Both the position numbers and the translations under genes were made by a program. From the IMG/VR virus record IMGVR_UViG_3300027805_000110, positions 1 through 20,093 of that record: 20,093 nt of DNA, one strand, 5' to 3'. Below are positions 1 to 7,177 of the stretch, in pieces. The notes beneath the pieces are model-generated. The model saw only the letters and a program-made list of their open reading frames with translations. It ran no database searches and was not told the DNA's origin. The number at the start of each line of letters is the position of its first letter. Within the stretch, counting starts at the first letter, position 1. The DNA comes from a virus.

Positions 1-540
1 GGTAGCGATGTTGCCAGCCAGGCCGTTGTAGTCGCGGCTGGACAGCGCCAGGTAGCGGTCATAGTTGGCCACGCCCTGCTCGTTCATGATGCTGTCGCAC
101 AAAGCGACATCATCATAGGTGCCAGCAGGAGCGCCAACGTCCACCACCAGCGAGCCGAGGTTCGCAGCAGCGTTCATGATCGCCAGGTTGATGTCCGAGG
201 CCAGCTTCTGCTTGGCAGCCTCGCCCAGACGGTTTTCCTGCAGCGCATCACGCAGGTCGAGCGCAGTCATGGTCCAGGGCACCGTGCGGCTGAAGCCGAT
301 GGTGGCCGGAACAGCCAACTGCGTCATGTCCTGGTAGCCAGGGATGGCCACACCGGGAGTCGAGGAGATCGACTGCGCGATGTAGGGCTGGGGACGCCAG
401 ATGATGTCGTTGGTACGAGCCATCATCGTCTGGTCGGTGTTGTAGATGCTCACGTTGCGCGAAAGCACCAGGGCATCGTGAAAGCCTTCGAGCAGGTTCT
501 CGAACGCAACACGCTCTTCTTTGGAAAAACTATTCGCCAT
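1..540 (-). CDS. Major capsid (coat) protein, P22 gp5-like, partial
   Basis: This reads as the N-terminal 180 residues of a major coat protein; the gene runs off the left edge. The ATG at 540 follows AGGAG with six bases between, a good ribosome binding site. Hand translation gives an open frame with P22 coat-like landmarks: NDIIWRPQP near residue 43, an ALDLRDALQEN segment, then a long helix with AKQKLASDINLAIMNAAANLGSLVV, which parallels the P22 gp5 stretch around NNVELKVANMAAEMGSLVI. The coat protein of this family forms the icosahedral shell on the scaffold and does not need proteolysis in P22. The scaffold gene lies 21 bases upstream, the usual order. Family assignment is by remembered similarity, not by a search. 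Confidence 0.85.
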   Translation of the reverse strand, partial: MANSFSKEERVAFENLLEGFHDALVLSRNVSIYNTDQTMMARTNDIIWRPQPYIAQSISSTPGVAIPGYQDMTQLAVPATIGFSRTVPWTMTALDLRDALQENRLGEAAKQKLASDINLAIMNAAANLGSLVVDVGAPAGTYDDVALCDSIMNEQGVANYDRYLALSSRDYNGLAGNIAT

Positions 541-561
541 GATTGGCTCCTATTTCAAAAA

Positions 562-1476
562 TCAGTTTCTGGATGCTGCTTGCTTCTGCCGTTTGTACTG
601 GAGCACCTTGGTGTAGTTTCCAGTCTTCTCAGCTTCGGCGCGCAGCCGTTCAAGGGTTGAGTCCACCGTGCCAGATGCTCGGCCAGTTCCCTGGACGATG
701 CGCTCAGGCGCGGGTGCTGCTCTGCGATTTGTGACTTTCAATTCTTTCTCCAGTCTTGCCACCGCAAAAGCAAACTTCACGGGGTCGGTAATCTTTGAGA
801 GGTCGGCTGCCTTCTTCGGGTTCTTTCCGAGTGCATACACCACCAGTGCAGGGTTCTCAGCTCCTTGCAGGATCACGCCTTGCTGGGTGACGCTGAAGAC
901 TTCCTGGGCAATCGCCTCGGCATCCTCATAGTCTCGGACTTTCAGCTCGGCCTTGGCCTTGCTGTAGCCCTCCAGCTTGGCCTGCCAGGCCTGATGCTGC
1001 TGCTGCTCTGCCTGCCTGGCCTGTTCGACCATGAAGTCATGCTGCCGCTTGCGCTCATGCCAGGCGTCCAATGCCTGCTCGAATCTCTCCGCATCGTAGT
1101 CGTGGTCCTCCAGCTTCGGTTTCGGTCCCAACTGCACTGGCTTGTTCTCAGGTGCAGTGGTGGCGAGACGCGCTTCGAGTTCACGAATCCGGCGCTCTTT
1201 TTCCCTGTTGGCCTTGCGTAGCTCTCGAACCCATTCAGGTGCTCGAACTTCCTCTTCGGTGGGTGGCGACTCCTCACCTATGGAGACCACAACTTCGTCT
1301 GACTCCTCCGCGTGCTCGTCATCGGAACCTACAGCCTGTCGGCCATCAGCGGAATCATCCTCGCTGACTTCAATCTCAACAGGTTGCTGCTCGTCATCCA
1401 GCACCGCAGCCTCGCCGCCGTTGTCGTTTTCTCCTGCTTCTGCCTTTAAATTCATCGTTGACCCCATCAAACTCAC
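562..1476 (-). CDS. Phage scaffolding protein
   Basis: Likely internal scaffold that directs procapsid assembly and then leaves. The first 80 or so residues are strongly acidic, followed by a long charged coiled coil (REKERRIRELEARL, later a Gln/Glu-rich helix), then a basic helical C-terminus with TGNYTKVLQYKRQKQ, a shape and ending typical of scaffold proteins of P22-like and related phages. About 304 residues matches P22 gp8 (about 300). The longest frame starts with GTG at 1476, overlapping the preceding stop as GTGA. ATG at 1467 and ATG at 1455 are alternatives, and the last has GGGG six bases upstream, so the true start may be 1455. It lies directly before the coat gene, the standard position. 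Confidence 0.8.
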   Translation of the reverse strand: MSLMGSTMNLKAEAGENDNGGEAAVLDDEQQPVEIEVSEDDSADGRQAVGSDDEHAEESDEVVVSIGEESPPTEEEVRAPEWVRELRKANREKERRIRELEARLATTAPENKPVQLGPKPKLEDHDYDAERFEQALDAWHERKRQHDFMVEQARQAEQQQHQAWQAKLEGYSKAKAELKVRDYEDAEAIAQEVFSVTQQGVILQGAENPALVVYALGKNPKKAADLSKITDPVKFAFAVARLEKELKVTNRRAAPAPERIVQGTGRASGTVDSTLERLRAEAEKTGNYTKVLQYKRQKQAASRN

Positions 1477-1667
1477 TCAATTTGAACGGCTGAGTGGTTA
1501 CCGTTTCCCACATTTTCACTCATTCCTAGCGCTCTGCGCAAGGCCGCATAGACCAGGCGCAATCGCAGCTCGGTCTCGGCTTTGAATTCGGCTGGCTCCT
1601 GCTGCTCTGACTCGATGGCCGAGTGAATGTATTCGACCAGGCGCTCGAACTCGTCTTGCGTGCTCAT
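1473..1667 (-). CDS. Small phage protein between portal-side gene and scaffold
   Basis: A 64-residue helical, acidic protein starting MSTQDEFERLVEYIHS. I choose the ATG at 1667 because it forms an ATGA overlap with the stop of the upstream gene; a longer frame reaching 1715 would lie deeper inside that gene and is unlikely. Its stop overlaps the GTG of the scaffold frame by four bases, so it is probably translationally coupled on both sides. No family recognised. Its position inside the head operon suggests a head-assembly accessory role, which is inference only. Confidence 0.65.
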   Translation of the reverse strand: MSTQDEFERLVEYIHSAIESEQQEPAEFKAETELRLRLVYAALRRALGMSENVGNGNHSAVQIE

Positions 1668-2935
1668 CGGCCTGTCCTCGTGGATTCCATGAAGCGCATC
1701 AGGCTGTCCACCCACTCCTGGGTGGCCTGCTGCACCGGGTTCGATAGCTGGAATGACCGGATGTCTCCAGCCGGATCAGTCCCGGCAGCGCGCCTGGCCT
1801 GCGTGAACTCGGAGAACATCAGCTCGCGCGGAATGGGCTGCTCGAAGCCGCCGACATACTGGCCGGCCAGTTGCGTGTTGTAGGTGGTGTGCGGAGCTGG
1901 TGACTCGGTGATGATGCGGCCGGTCGGGTCCATCTTGGCCACCGCGAAGCCACCAGCATGGATCGGCACGTCCATCAGCGACTGCTCGGTGATGGCCGCG
2001 CGCGTGGTCGGCAGGTCCGGGAAGCCGGCCGTCTTGAACTGGTCCAGCGTCATGCGATCAATGAAGGCATGCCGCAGCGCGCCGTTGGCGTTGAGCTGGT
2101 CGCGCGCCTGCGGGTTGTCGACGCCCTTCCACTCAGGCCGGAACTTGCGCACCTCGGCATCAAACTCGCGCTTGGCCTTCTTGGTGATCTTGCCGCCCTT
2201 GATCTGCTCCAGCAGCGCATCGGACATCATGGTCGAGAAGTCGCCGCCGACATGACTCATCGGGGTGTAGACCATGTAGACATCGCCGCTGCCCTTGCTG
2301 GCCGCCTCCTGGACGCGCCTTGACAGGCCGGTGATCGGTCCCTTGTCAGACGCCCAGGCTGCGCCGAATGGCAGGTGCGTGCGCATGAAGTCGGGGCCGC
2401 CCTCAAGCGCCACCGGGGTCGGTAGGCGCACGCCCTCGATCTCTGTCAGCATGCGGCCGGCTGCCGTGCGGTCGCCAGTGGCCGGCAGGATGGTTGCGCC
2501 TTGCAGGCGCTCGGGGCTGATGATCTGCCGCGGAGGCAGGTCTTTGACCACCTCCTGGGTGAACTGCATCTCGCTGACTGGTTTCTCCAGCTTCTTGCCT
2601 TCGCCAATCGGGTGGTACAGGCCGCGCGCGATGTTCTCGGCCTTGCTGGCTCGTGGCATGGCTGCCATGCCGGCCAGCATTGCGCCGCCCTTGGCCATGC
2701 CCCCAGGTGTTGGCACGGCCATCGATGCCAGGAACTCCTGGATCGGTGCCCTAGCCGAGCTGACCAGGCCGGCACGCTCCATCTGCCGGCCGATGTACTC
2801 GCTGCTGCCGACGATCTGCTCGTCTGGCGTGCGGTAGCCGAACGGCCGCATGGCCATCGTGGCCAGGTCGACTGGCGTGCCGACCACTGAAGCCAGTGCT
2901 CGATAGGCCAGGTCTTTGATGGTTGGATCAGCCAC
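1664..2935 (-). CDS. Unidentified head-operon protein (423 aa)
   Basis: I do not recognise this protein. It starts with GTG at 2935 inside the end of the portal gene (8-base overlap) and has no clear Shine-Dalgarno site, suggesting reinitiation after portal translation. The N-terminus (IKDLAYRALASVVGTPVDL, MRPFGYRTPDEQ) is helical. Residues about 60-95 are Gly/Ala/Met-rich (GGMAKGGAMLAGMAAMP) and could insert in a membrane or pack in a pore. The remainder is globular, with PFGAAWASDKGPITGL, DVYMVYTPMSHVGGDFSTMM and PIHAGGFAVAKMDPTGR. The slot between portal and scaffold often holds a protease or a morphogenesis or ejection protein, but no protease catalytic motif is evident. An ejected internal protein or a toxin-like enzyme domain are possibilities. 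Confidence 0.75.
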   Translation of the reverse strand: MADPTIKDLAYRALASVVGTPVDLATMAMRPFGYRTPDEQIVGSSEYIGRQMERAGLVSSARAPIQEFLASMAVPTPGGMAKGGAMLAGMAAMPRASKAENIARGLYHPIGEGKKLEKPVSEMQFTQEVVKDLPPRQIISPERLQGATILPATGDRTAAGRMLTEIEGVRLPTPVALEGGPDFMRTHLPFGAAWASDKGPITGLSRRVQEAASKGSGDVYMVYTPMSHVGGDFSTMMSDALLEQIKGGKITKKAKREFDAEVRKFRPEWKGVDNPQARDQLNANGALRHAFIDRMTLDQFKTAGFPDLPTTRAAITEQSLMDVPIHAGGFAVAKMDPTGRIITESPAPHTTYNTQLAGQYVGGFEQPIPRELMFSEFTQARRAAGTDPAGDIRSFQLSNPVQQATQEWVDSLMRFMESTRTGR

Positions 2936-4967
2936 GTCCGGTCACCATGTTGGAGATTGTGCGAGCAGACTCGACTGCCAGGCGCTGGTCCTCGTTGTCG
3001 ATGTTGGCCAGCGTCTCGGCCGTCTTGGCTCGTTTGTACTCGGCATCTGCGATGGTGTCCACCGTGTCTGCGCGCGCCTTGGCCGCCTTGGCAATGGCCT
3101 CCTCTGCCGCGGCCTGCAGGAATATCTTGTTCGGGTCTTCGGGCTGGCCTTGCAGCTCGACCATCATCTCTTCCTGCTCCTGCTCGGTGGGCTTGACCAC
3201 GCCCATGCGCACGAGCTGCTTGCGGAAAAAGTCGCGCACCTCGCCAATGCCCTCGCCCTCCATGTTCATCATGGCCATCGCCTGCAGCACCTGCTTGGTC
3301 TGCTGGTCGTCGGTGATGGCCATCATGCCGGTGAGTGCCCTGACGGTTGCTGCGCGCTTGCTGGAGCTGGATGGTCCGACATCGACGTTCACGTCGAACT
3401 TGGCACGGCTGAGGTCGTTCTCCATGACCACCTCGCCGGTCTCGCTGACCATCGGTTTCATCAGCTCGATCATGCCGACCGACTCGTCGGCCTCGACGAC
3501 CTTCATCTTGCGGCCTTCCTCGACGTAGATGTCGCGAGCCATCGAGAGCCAGATTTCGCCGCAGCGCTTCATGCCCTTGGCAAAGTTGCTCATGTAGATG
3601 AAGGTCTGCATGTCCAGGCGTGTCTGGATCATCTCGATGGCCTTGCCGGAGATGTTCGAGACCATCTTGTCGGCCTGCTGCGAGCTGCCCAGGATGTCCT
3701 GCATGTCCTGCTCGGTGATCTGCAGCAGGGCTGCCATCGCCGGAGGAATCTGTGGGCTGCGGGTGTAGGCCACCGGGCCGCTGATCTGCTGGCTGCCGTC
3801 CGGGCCGGTGATCGGGTTCACCAGCAGGTACGGGTAGTTGCGCAGGTTGTCGTCTGCCCACATGACCTGGTGGCCAGCCACCTGCTCTGGCACCAGGATT
3901 GGTTTCTCGACGCTGGACAGCGCGCTGATCTCGCCCAGCTTGGAGAGCTGCATGTTCTTCAGGCGCTGCGCATCCTTGGCCAGGCGCACATGGCCCATGC
4001 AGCGCTCGACGTTGTCGACGAACCAGCGCTTGCCGTAGACCGGAACGATGGGAATCTCTTTGCCTGCGATGTAGCCGGCATCCTCCAGAATCTTGCCGCC
4101 CGACATGATGTACTTGTGGACGCGCCTGGACTTGATCTTGCGCTGCCGGACCTCCTGGCTGCCGATGGCCGCCAGCGTCTCTTCGAGCGCAGGGTCTGCA
4201 TCGAAGTCGGCCTGACGGTAGCGCTCCTCGGTGCCATCGATGGCTCGGAAGATGCGCACGGTCTCGGTCACGTCCTCGACCTTGTAATACTCGGCCACAT
4301 AGACCACGTCAGGCGTACACCAGTCGAACTCGTACTGGTGGATGATCTTCGGCCAGTCGGTCGGATCGTCGCCCCACTCTTCTTTGTAGCTGGCGCGGGT
4401 CATCGAGGTGACCACGAAGGCAAAGCGCGCATCGGCCTTGTCCTGGCGCTTGGCGTTCAGGTCAAAGAACACCGAGCTGTCGGCATCAAAGATCGGTTCG
4501 ATGCGGATGCGCTGCTTCTCGTTGTCCTCGTCCTCTTCGTCCTCGTAGACCGTGCGCAGCCGCCAGGCACCGAAGCCACCACCGACTGCCTCCTCGAAGG
4601 CGTTGTCGTAGGCCTCGTCGGCCACCGAGTCCTGCTCGTCGGCACGGTACAGTCCATCGCATGTCTCGGCCAGCTTGTCGTTGTCGCTGCCGTCCTTGCT
4701 GACGTAGTCGACCGTGATGCGGTTGTTGCGGTACTCGTTGATGATGCGGATCACCGCCAGGTGAACCTTGTTCACCTCGAATCTGGGCTTGTTCTCGTAG
4801 ACATCCCAGAGTGGGCCTTCCCACTGGCTGCCGGCCAGGCTGTAGAAGCGCCGGTCCTGCAGGCACTGCAAGCGCTCATCGCGCAGAGCAGTCTGGATGT
4901 CGTTGAATTGATTCAGCGCATCACTGTGGAGATTGTTCAGATACTGCTCTTTTGACATGCGTGCCAT
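2928..4967 (-). CDS. Portal protein, P22 gp1-like
   Basis: Forms the dodecameric ring at one capsid vertex through which DNA is packaged and ejected. Shared landmarks with P22 gp1 include the GGGFGAWRLRTVYED segment (P22 AGVGAWRLVTDYED), EPIFDADSSVFFDLNAKRQDKADAR, RQRKIKSRRVHKYI and the GKEIPIVPVYGKRWFVD stretch (P22 GEHIPIVPVFG). The C-terminal 150 residues are Gln/Glu/Ala-rich helix, as in the P22 barrel, though at 679 residues it is shorter than P22's 725, so the barrel is probably shorter. ATG at 4967 is preceded by AGGGG with good spacing. It follows the large terminase by 26 bases and overlaps the next gene. Confidence 0.95.
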   Translation of the reverse strand: MARMSKEQYLNNLHSDALNQFNDIQTALRDERLQCLQDRRFYSLAGSQWEGPLWDVYENKPRFEVNKVHLAVIRIINEYRNNRITVDYVSKDGSDNDKLAETCDGLYRADEQDSVADEAYDNAFEEAVGGGFGAWRLRTVYEDEEDEDNEKQRIRIEPIFDADSSVFFDLNAKRQDKADARFAFVVTSMTRASYKEEWGDDPTDWPKIIHQYEFDWCTPDVVYVAEYYKVEDVTETVRIFRAIDGTEERYRQADFDADPALEETLAAIGSQEVRQRKIKSRRVHKYIMSGGKILEDAGYIAGKEIPIVPVYGKRWFVDNVERCMGHVRLAKDAQRLKNMQLSKLGEISALSSVEKPILVPEQVAGHQVMWADDNLRNYPYLLVNPITGPDGSQQISGPVAYTRSPQIPPAMAALLQITEQDMQDILGSSQQADKMVSNISGKAIEMIQTRLDMQTFIYMSNFAKGMKRCGEIWLSMARDIYVEEGRKMKVVEADESVGMIELMKPMVSETGEVVMENDLSRAKFDVNVDVGPSSSSKRAATVRALTGMMAITDDQQTKQVLQAMAMMNMEGEGIGEVRDFFRKQLVRMGVVKPTEQEQEEMMVELQGQPEDPNKIFLQAAAEEAIAKAAKARADTVDTIADAEYKRAKTAETLANIDNEDQRLAVESARTISNMVTGRG

Positions 4968-4993
4968 ATATCGCCCCTATTTGCAAGTATTTT

Positions 4994-6220
4994 CTACCAT
5001 TTACTGGTCACGGGCAATGGTGTGAAGTCCACCTGCCTGCTGACCACCGCGGCACGCCTGACTCCTTCGCATGCGTAGCGCAGTGCGTCAATGACGTGGT
5101 TTTGCTTGTCCTGCAGCACCGGCAGCACCTTGCCGGTCAGCGGGTCTGTCTTGTAGCTGTAAAACGTCAGCTCGTCGATGGTGTGCGTGCAGCGTGGATG
5201 CACCACGATGTCGTAGGACTTCAGCCACTCGACGCCCTCGACCACCGAGTCCTTGCCCTTGACGGCCGGCATGATCTTCGGAAATCCATTCTTGCGCATG
5301 TGGCTGATGGTCTCTGGCCTGGAGCTGTCGGCCACCATTGGCCACTTTTCGGCCTCCGGCACAGTCATGAACAGCTCAGGCGTGTTCATGATCTCGCAGC
5401 CCACCATGTAGGCCTCGTGGTCGATGTAGAGGGTGCGACCGACGATGTGGCAGCGCACCAGGACGGTCGGATCGGTTGCGAAGCCCCAGTCGGCACCGAG
5501 CCGGTGAATGGCGTCCTTCGGTGCCTCGAACTCCTCGATGCGCCAGTTGCGGAAGACGCGCGAAGTGCTGTTCTGCAGGTAGCCGCCACGCCAGACGTGC
5601 GCATACTTGTCCGGGTCGCGCGCCTTGTCGTACTCCATCTCGGAGCGCAGCACGTCCGGGAACCAGGGGTTGTCGTCGAAGTTGACCTCCAGCACCACCG
5701 AGTCCGGTGGTGGCTTGTCGCCACGCAGGAGCTGGTCGACCGGGTCGCTGGACTGGCTCGGGTTCCAGGTGAACCACAGCTCGGAGCCTGGCTTGCGAAT
5801 GGTCGGCCGCAGCAGGTCTAGGCTGCGCTGACTCAGGCTCTGGGCCTCCTCCACCCAGGCACGGTCGTAGCCCTCCAGCGACTTGATCGAGTCGGCCGTG
5901 TGGTTCTGCATGCCCTGGAAGATGATCAGTCCGTCTCCCTTCTTGGACTTGATCACGGCCTCCTGAACCTCGAAGTAAGCGCCAGCGTTCATGGCCTCGA
6001 TCTTCAGCTCCAGCAGGCGCTTGACCGACTGCGCCAACGACTTCTGGACCTCGCGCACGCAGACCGACCGGCTGGTCGGGTCCATGATGTGAGCCTCGAT
6101 CAGCATCTCGGCAAAGGTGTGCGACTTGCCGGAACCACGGCCGCCGTAGGCTGCCTTGTAGCGCGCCGGCTCCAGCAGCGGCAGCGCCCATTGTGGGGTC
6201 TCGATGCGCAGGGTCGTCAC
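4994..6220 (-). CDS. terL: Terminase large subunit (PBSX/Terminase_3-type)
   Basis: The packaging motor and DNA-cutting subunit. The N-terminal ATPase shows Walker A GGRGSGKS at residues 26-33, Walker B AWVEEA at 121-126 and the coupling motif FTWNP at 150-154. The RNase H-like nuclease domain has Asp 244 in GADWGFATDP, Asp 298 in VADSSRPE, and a last acidic residue in NHVIDALRYA near 380. At 408 residues it matches the compact PBSX-type terminases rather than P22 gp2 (about 500). It begins with GTG overlapping the small-subunit stop (GTGA), so the two subunits are coupled. Only 26 bases separate it from the portal. Confidence 0.96.
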   Translation of the reverse strand: MTTLRIETPQWALPLLEPARYKAAYGGRGSGKSHTFAEMLIEAHIMDPTSRSVCVREVQKSLAQSVKRLLELKIEAMNAGAYFEVQEAVIKSKKGDGLIIFQGMQNHTADSIKSLEGYDRAWVEEAQSLSQRSLDLLRPTIRKPGSELWFTWNPSQSSDPVDQLLRGDKPPPDSVVLEVNFDDNPWFPDVLRSEMEYDKARDPDKYAHVWRGGYLQNSTSRVFRNWRIEEFEAPKDAIHRLGADWGFATDPTVLVRCHIVGRTLYIDHEAYMVGCEIMNTPELFMTVPEAEKWPMVADSSRPETISHMRKNGFPKIMPAVKGKDSVVEGVEWLKSYDIVVHPRCTHTIDELTFYSYKTDPLTGKVLPVLQDKQNHVIDALRYACEGVRRAAVVSRQVDFTPLPVTSKW

Positions 6221-6672
6221 TTCCCGACCACCACGCGCTCGATCTTCTGGATGGCCAGCGGCCGGTCAGGGTCGCCAGTCAGCTCCAGCTTCTCGCCGTA
6301 CTTCTTCGGGGCCAGCTTGGACAGCAGCCACTTGCGGGTGTCGACCTGGAGCTTGTGCTTCTGCACTGCCGCCCAGTCCTTCTTGCCGTCCGGCTGCAGG
6401 CCGACATCGGCATCACTCAGCTCGATCACCTCGTTGGCAATGCGCTCGATTAAGTCCTCGCGCGCACGCGCGTAGCTGTTGGCCAGCTCCGCGTCATCCC
6501 TGATCCACTCCATGAAGGTGCTGTGAGGAACACTAGCCGCCTCGCACGCCTTGAAAGCACTCATACCGCCACGCATGCCGGAGAGCACCAAGGCGCAGAT
6601 GTCGGCCTTGTTCTCGTACTTGCTTGGCCGAGGTTTTGCCGCGGCCTTCGGTTTGTGGGATTTTGTGGTCAT
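6217..6672 (-). CDS. terS: Terminase small subunit (Sf6 gp1-like)
   Basis: DNA-recognition subunit of the packaging enzyme. After a basic N-terminal tail, residues about 20-60 form a helix-turn-helix (ICALVLSGMRGGMSAFKACEAASVPHSTFMEWI). The helical oligomerisation segment follows, including ERIANEVIELSD, then WAAVQKHKLQVDTRKWLLSKLAPKKYGEK, a signature of the Sf6-type small terminases. Length (151 residues) is normal for this family. It overlaps the upstream gene as ATGA and the large subunit as GTGA. A pac or cos site is expected near this gene but cannot be located by eye. Confidence 0.92.
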   Translation of the reverse strand: MTTKSHKPKAAAKPRPSKYENKADICALVLSGMRGGMSAFKACEAASVPHSTFMEWIRDDAELANSYARAREDLIERIANEVIELSDADVGLQPDGKKDWAAVQKHKLQVDTRKWLLSKLAPKKYGEKLELTGDPDRPLAIQKIERVVVGK

Positions 6673-6950
6673 GCTGCATTCTCCTCTTTTTCCAGCCGGT
6701 TGGCCACCAAGGTGGCGTAGCCTGCGATGTCGACCCAGTTGTCAGCGTAGTTCGGATCGCCGTTCAAGATGCGCGCAATCTTGTGCTGGATCATCTCCAA
6801 GGCCTCGCGCTGGTCGGCCTGGAGGCCATCCCAGCCGCTGCGCTCGTGCATGGCAGCCTTAAGGTCTTGGCTGATCCTGGCATGTCCCTGGAAGCTGCCA
6901 TACCGACATTCACGGCCGGCCAGCATCTCGTTCACGTTGGTCTGTGTCAT
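6669..6950 (-). CDS. DUF6378-like phage protein
   Basis: A 93-residue protein ending in the block KIARILNGDPNYADNWVDIAGYATLV, which I recognise as characteristic of the DUF6378 family common in phage genomes; its biochemical role is unknown. Mid-protein HERSGWDGLQADQREALEMIQHKI is helical. The ATG at 6950 has only a modest site (AGG, seven bases upstream). It is the first gene of the packaging and head operon, and its stop overlaps the small terminase start as ATGA. The DnaA-box region lies directly upstream, so the late promoter is probably there, though I could not pick a convincing one. Confidence 0.8.
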   Translation of the reverse strand: MTQTNVNEMLAGRECRYGSFQGHARISQDLKAAMHERSGWDGLQADQREALEMIQHKIARILNGDPNYADNWVDIAGYATLVANRLEKEENAA

Positions 6951-6971
6951 GTTAGTGCCTGCTTACTTTTC

Positions 6972-6980
6972 TGTGGATAA
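6972..6980 (-). promoter_or_regulatory. DnaA box 1 (perfect consensus)
   Basis: The plus strand reads TGTGGATAA, so the minus strand reads TTATCCACA, the consensus DnaA-binding nonamer. It lies 22 bases upstream of the first gene of the packaging operon, so DnaA bound here could also affect that operon's transcription. Confidence 0.6.
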
Positions 6981-7062
6981 CTTTTCTCTGCGTTTCAACC
7001 ATCCTGCGGCATGGAAACGCGCCGCGTCGGAAGGGAACTGGGAACACACCTAAAGGTGTGTG

Positions 7063-7129
7063 TTCCGTTCCGTTCCCTTTTTCCGCCGTTTTGCCCAGGG
7101 AACGGAATTCCGTTTTTTTCCGTTCCGTT
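7063..7129. repeat. TTCCGTTCCGTT direct repeats flanking a palindrome
   Basis: TTCCGTTCCGTT occurs at 7063-7074 and again at 7118-7129. Between them is the perfect palindrome AACGGAATTCCGTT (7101-7114), itself containing the same CCGTT unit in both directions and followed by a run of T. Related GGGAAC units occur at 7033-7038 and 7098-7103. The pattern looks like iterons for a replication protein or a repressor, not a coding repeat. Confidence 0.5.
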
Positions 7130-7150
7130 ACCTTGTTCCCTTCCTGGGCC

Positions 7151-7159
7151 TGTGGATAA
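7151..7159 (-). promoter_or_regulatory. DnaA box 2 (perfect consensus, tandem pair)
   Basis: TGTGGATAA on the plus strand, same orientation as box 1 and 12 bases from box 3 measured start to start. Tandem boxes close to one helical turn apart favour cooperative DnaA binding. Confidence 0.6.
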
Positions 7160-7162
7160 GTC

Positions 7163-7171
7163 TGTGGATAA
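7163..7171 (-). promoter_or_regulatory. DnaA box 3 (perfect consensus, tandem pair)
   Basis: Second copy of the tandem pair, TGTGGATAA on the plus strand, seven bases before the primase-helicase stop codon (reading rightwards into its 3' end). Confidence 0.6.
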
Positions 7172-7177
7172 CTCATC

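Larger units (their letters stand above)
6951..7177. other. Non-coding region with DnaA boxes; candidate replication origin
   Basis: 227 bases without a credible gene between the primase-helicase stop and the DUF6378-like gene. It holds three perfect copies of the DnaA-box nonamer (TGTGGATAA, reverse of TTATCCACA), two repeats of TTCCGTTCCGTT, a hairpin near 7042-7063 (ACACACC, TAAA loop, GGTGTGT), the 14-base palindrome at 7101-7114 and several T-rich tracts. Clustered boxes plus iterated repeats beside a primase-helicase gene fit an origin that recruits host DnaA, but function is inferred. A 74-codon leftward frame crosses it and looks spurious because its start is the DnaA-box repeat itself. 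Confidence 0.55.

Noticed and set aside
2916-4955. Rightward 679-codon frame opposite the portal gene
   Set aside because: Its length mirrors the portal frame because high GC removes stop codons on the opposite strand. Its translation is His/Leu/Val-rich low-complexity text with no motif, and the portal is certain.
7101-7120. Intrinsic terminator (palindrome followed by seven T)
   Set aside because: The stem is only five pairs with an AATT loop, and on the strand where the T run would be downstream no gene ends here. Better explained as part of the repeat cluster.
6952-7176. Leftward 74-codon frame covering the DnaA-box region
   Set aside because: Its first codons are just the tandem DnaA boxes translated, it has no ribosome binding site, and it runs across repeats and a palindrome; composition is unlike the neighbouring genes.
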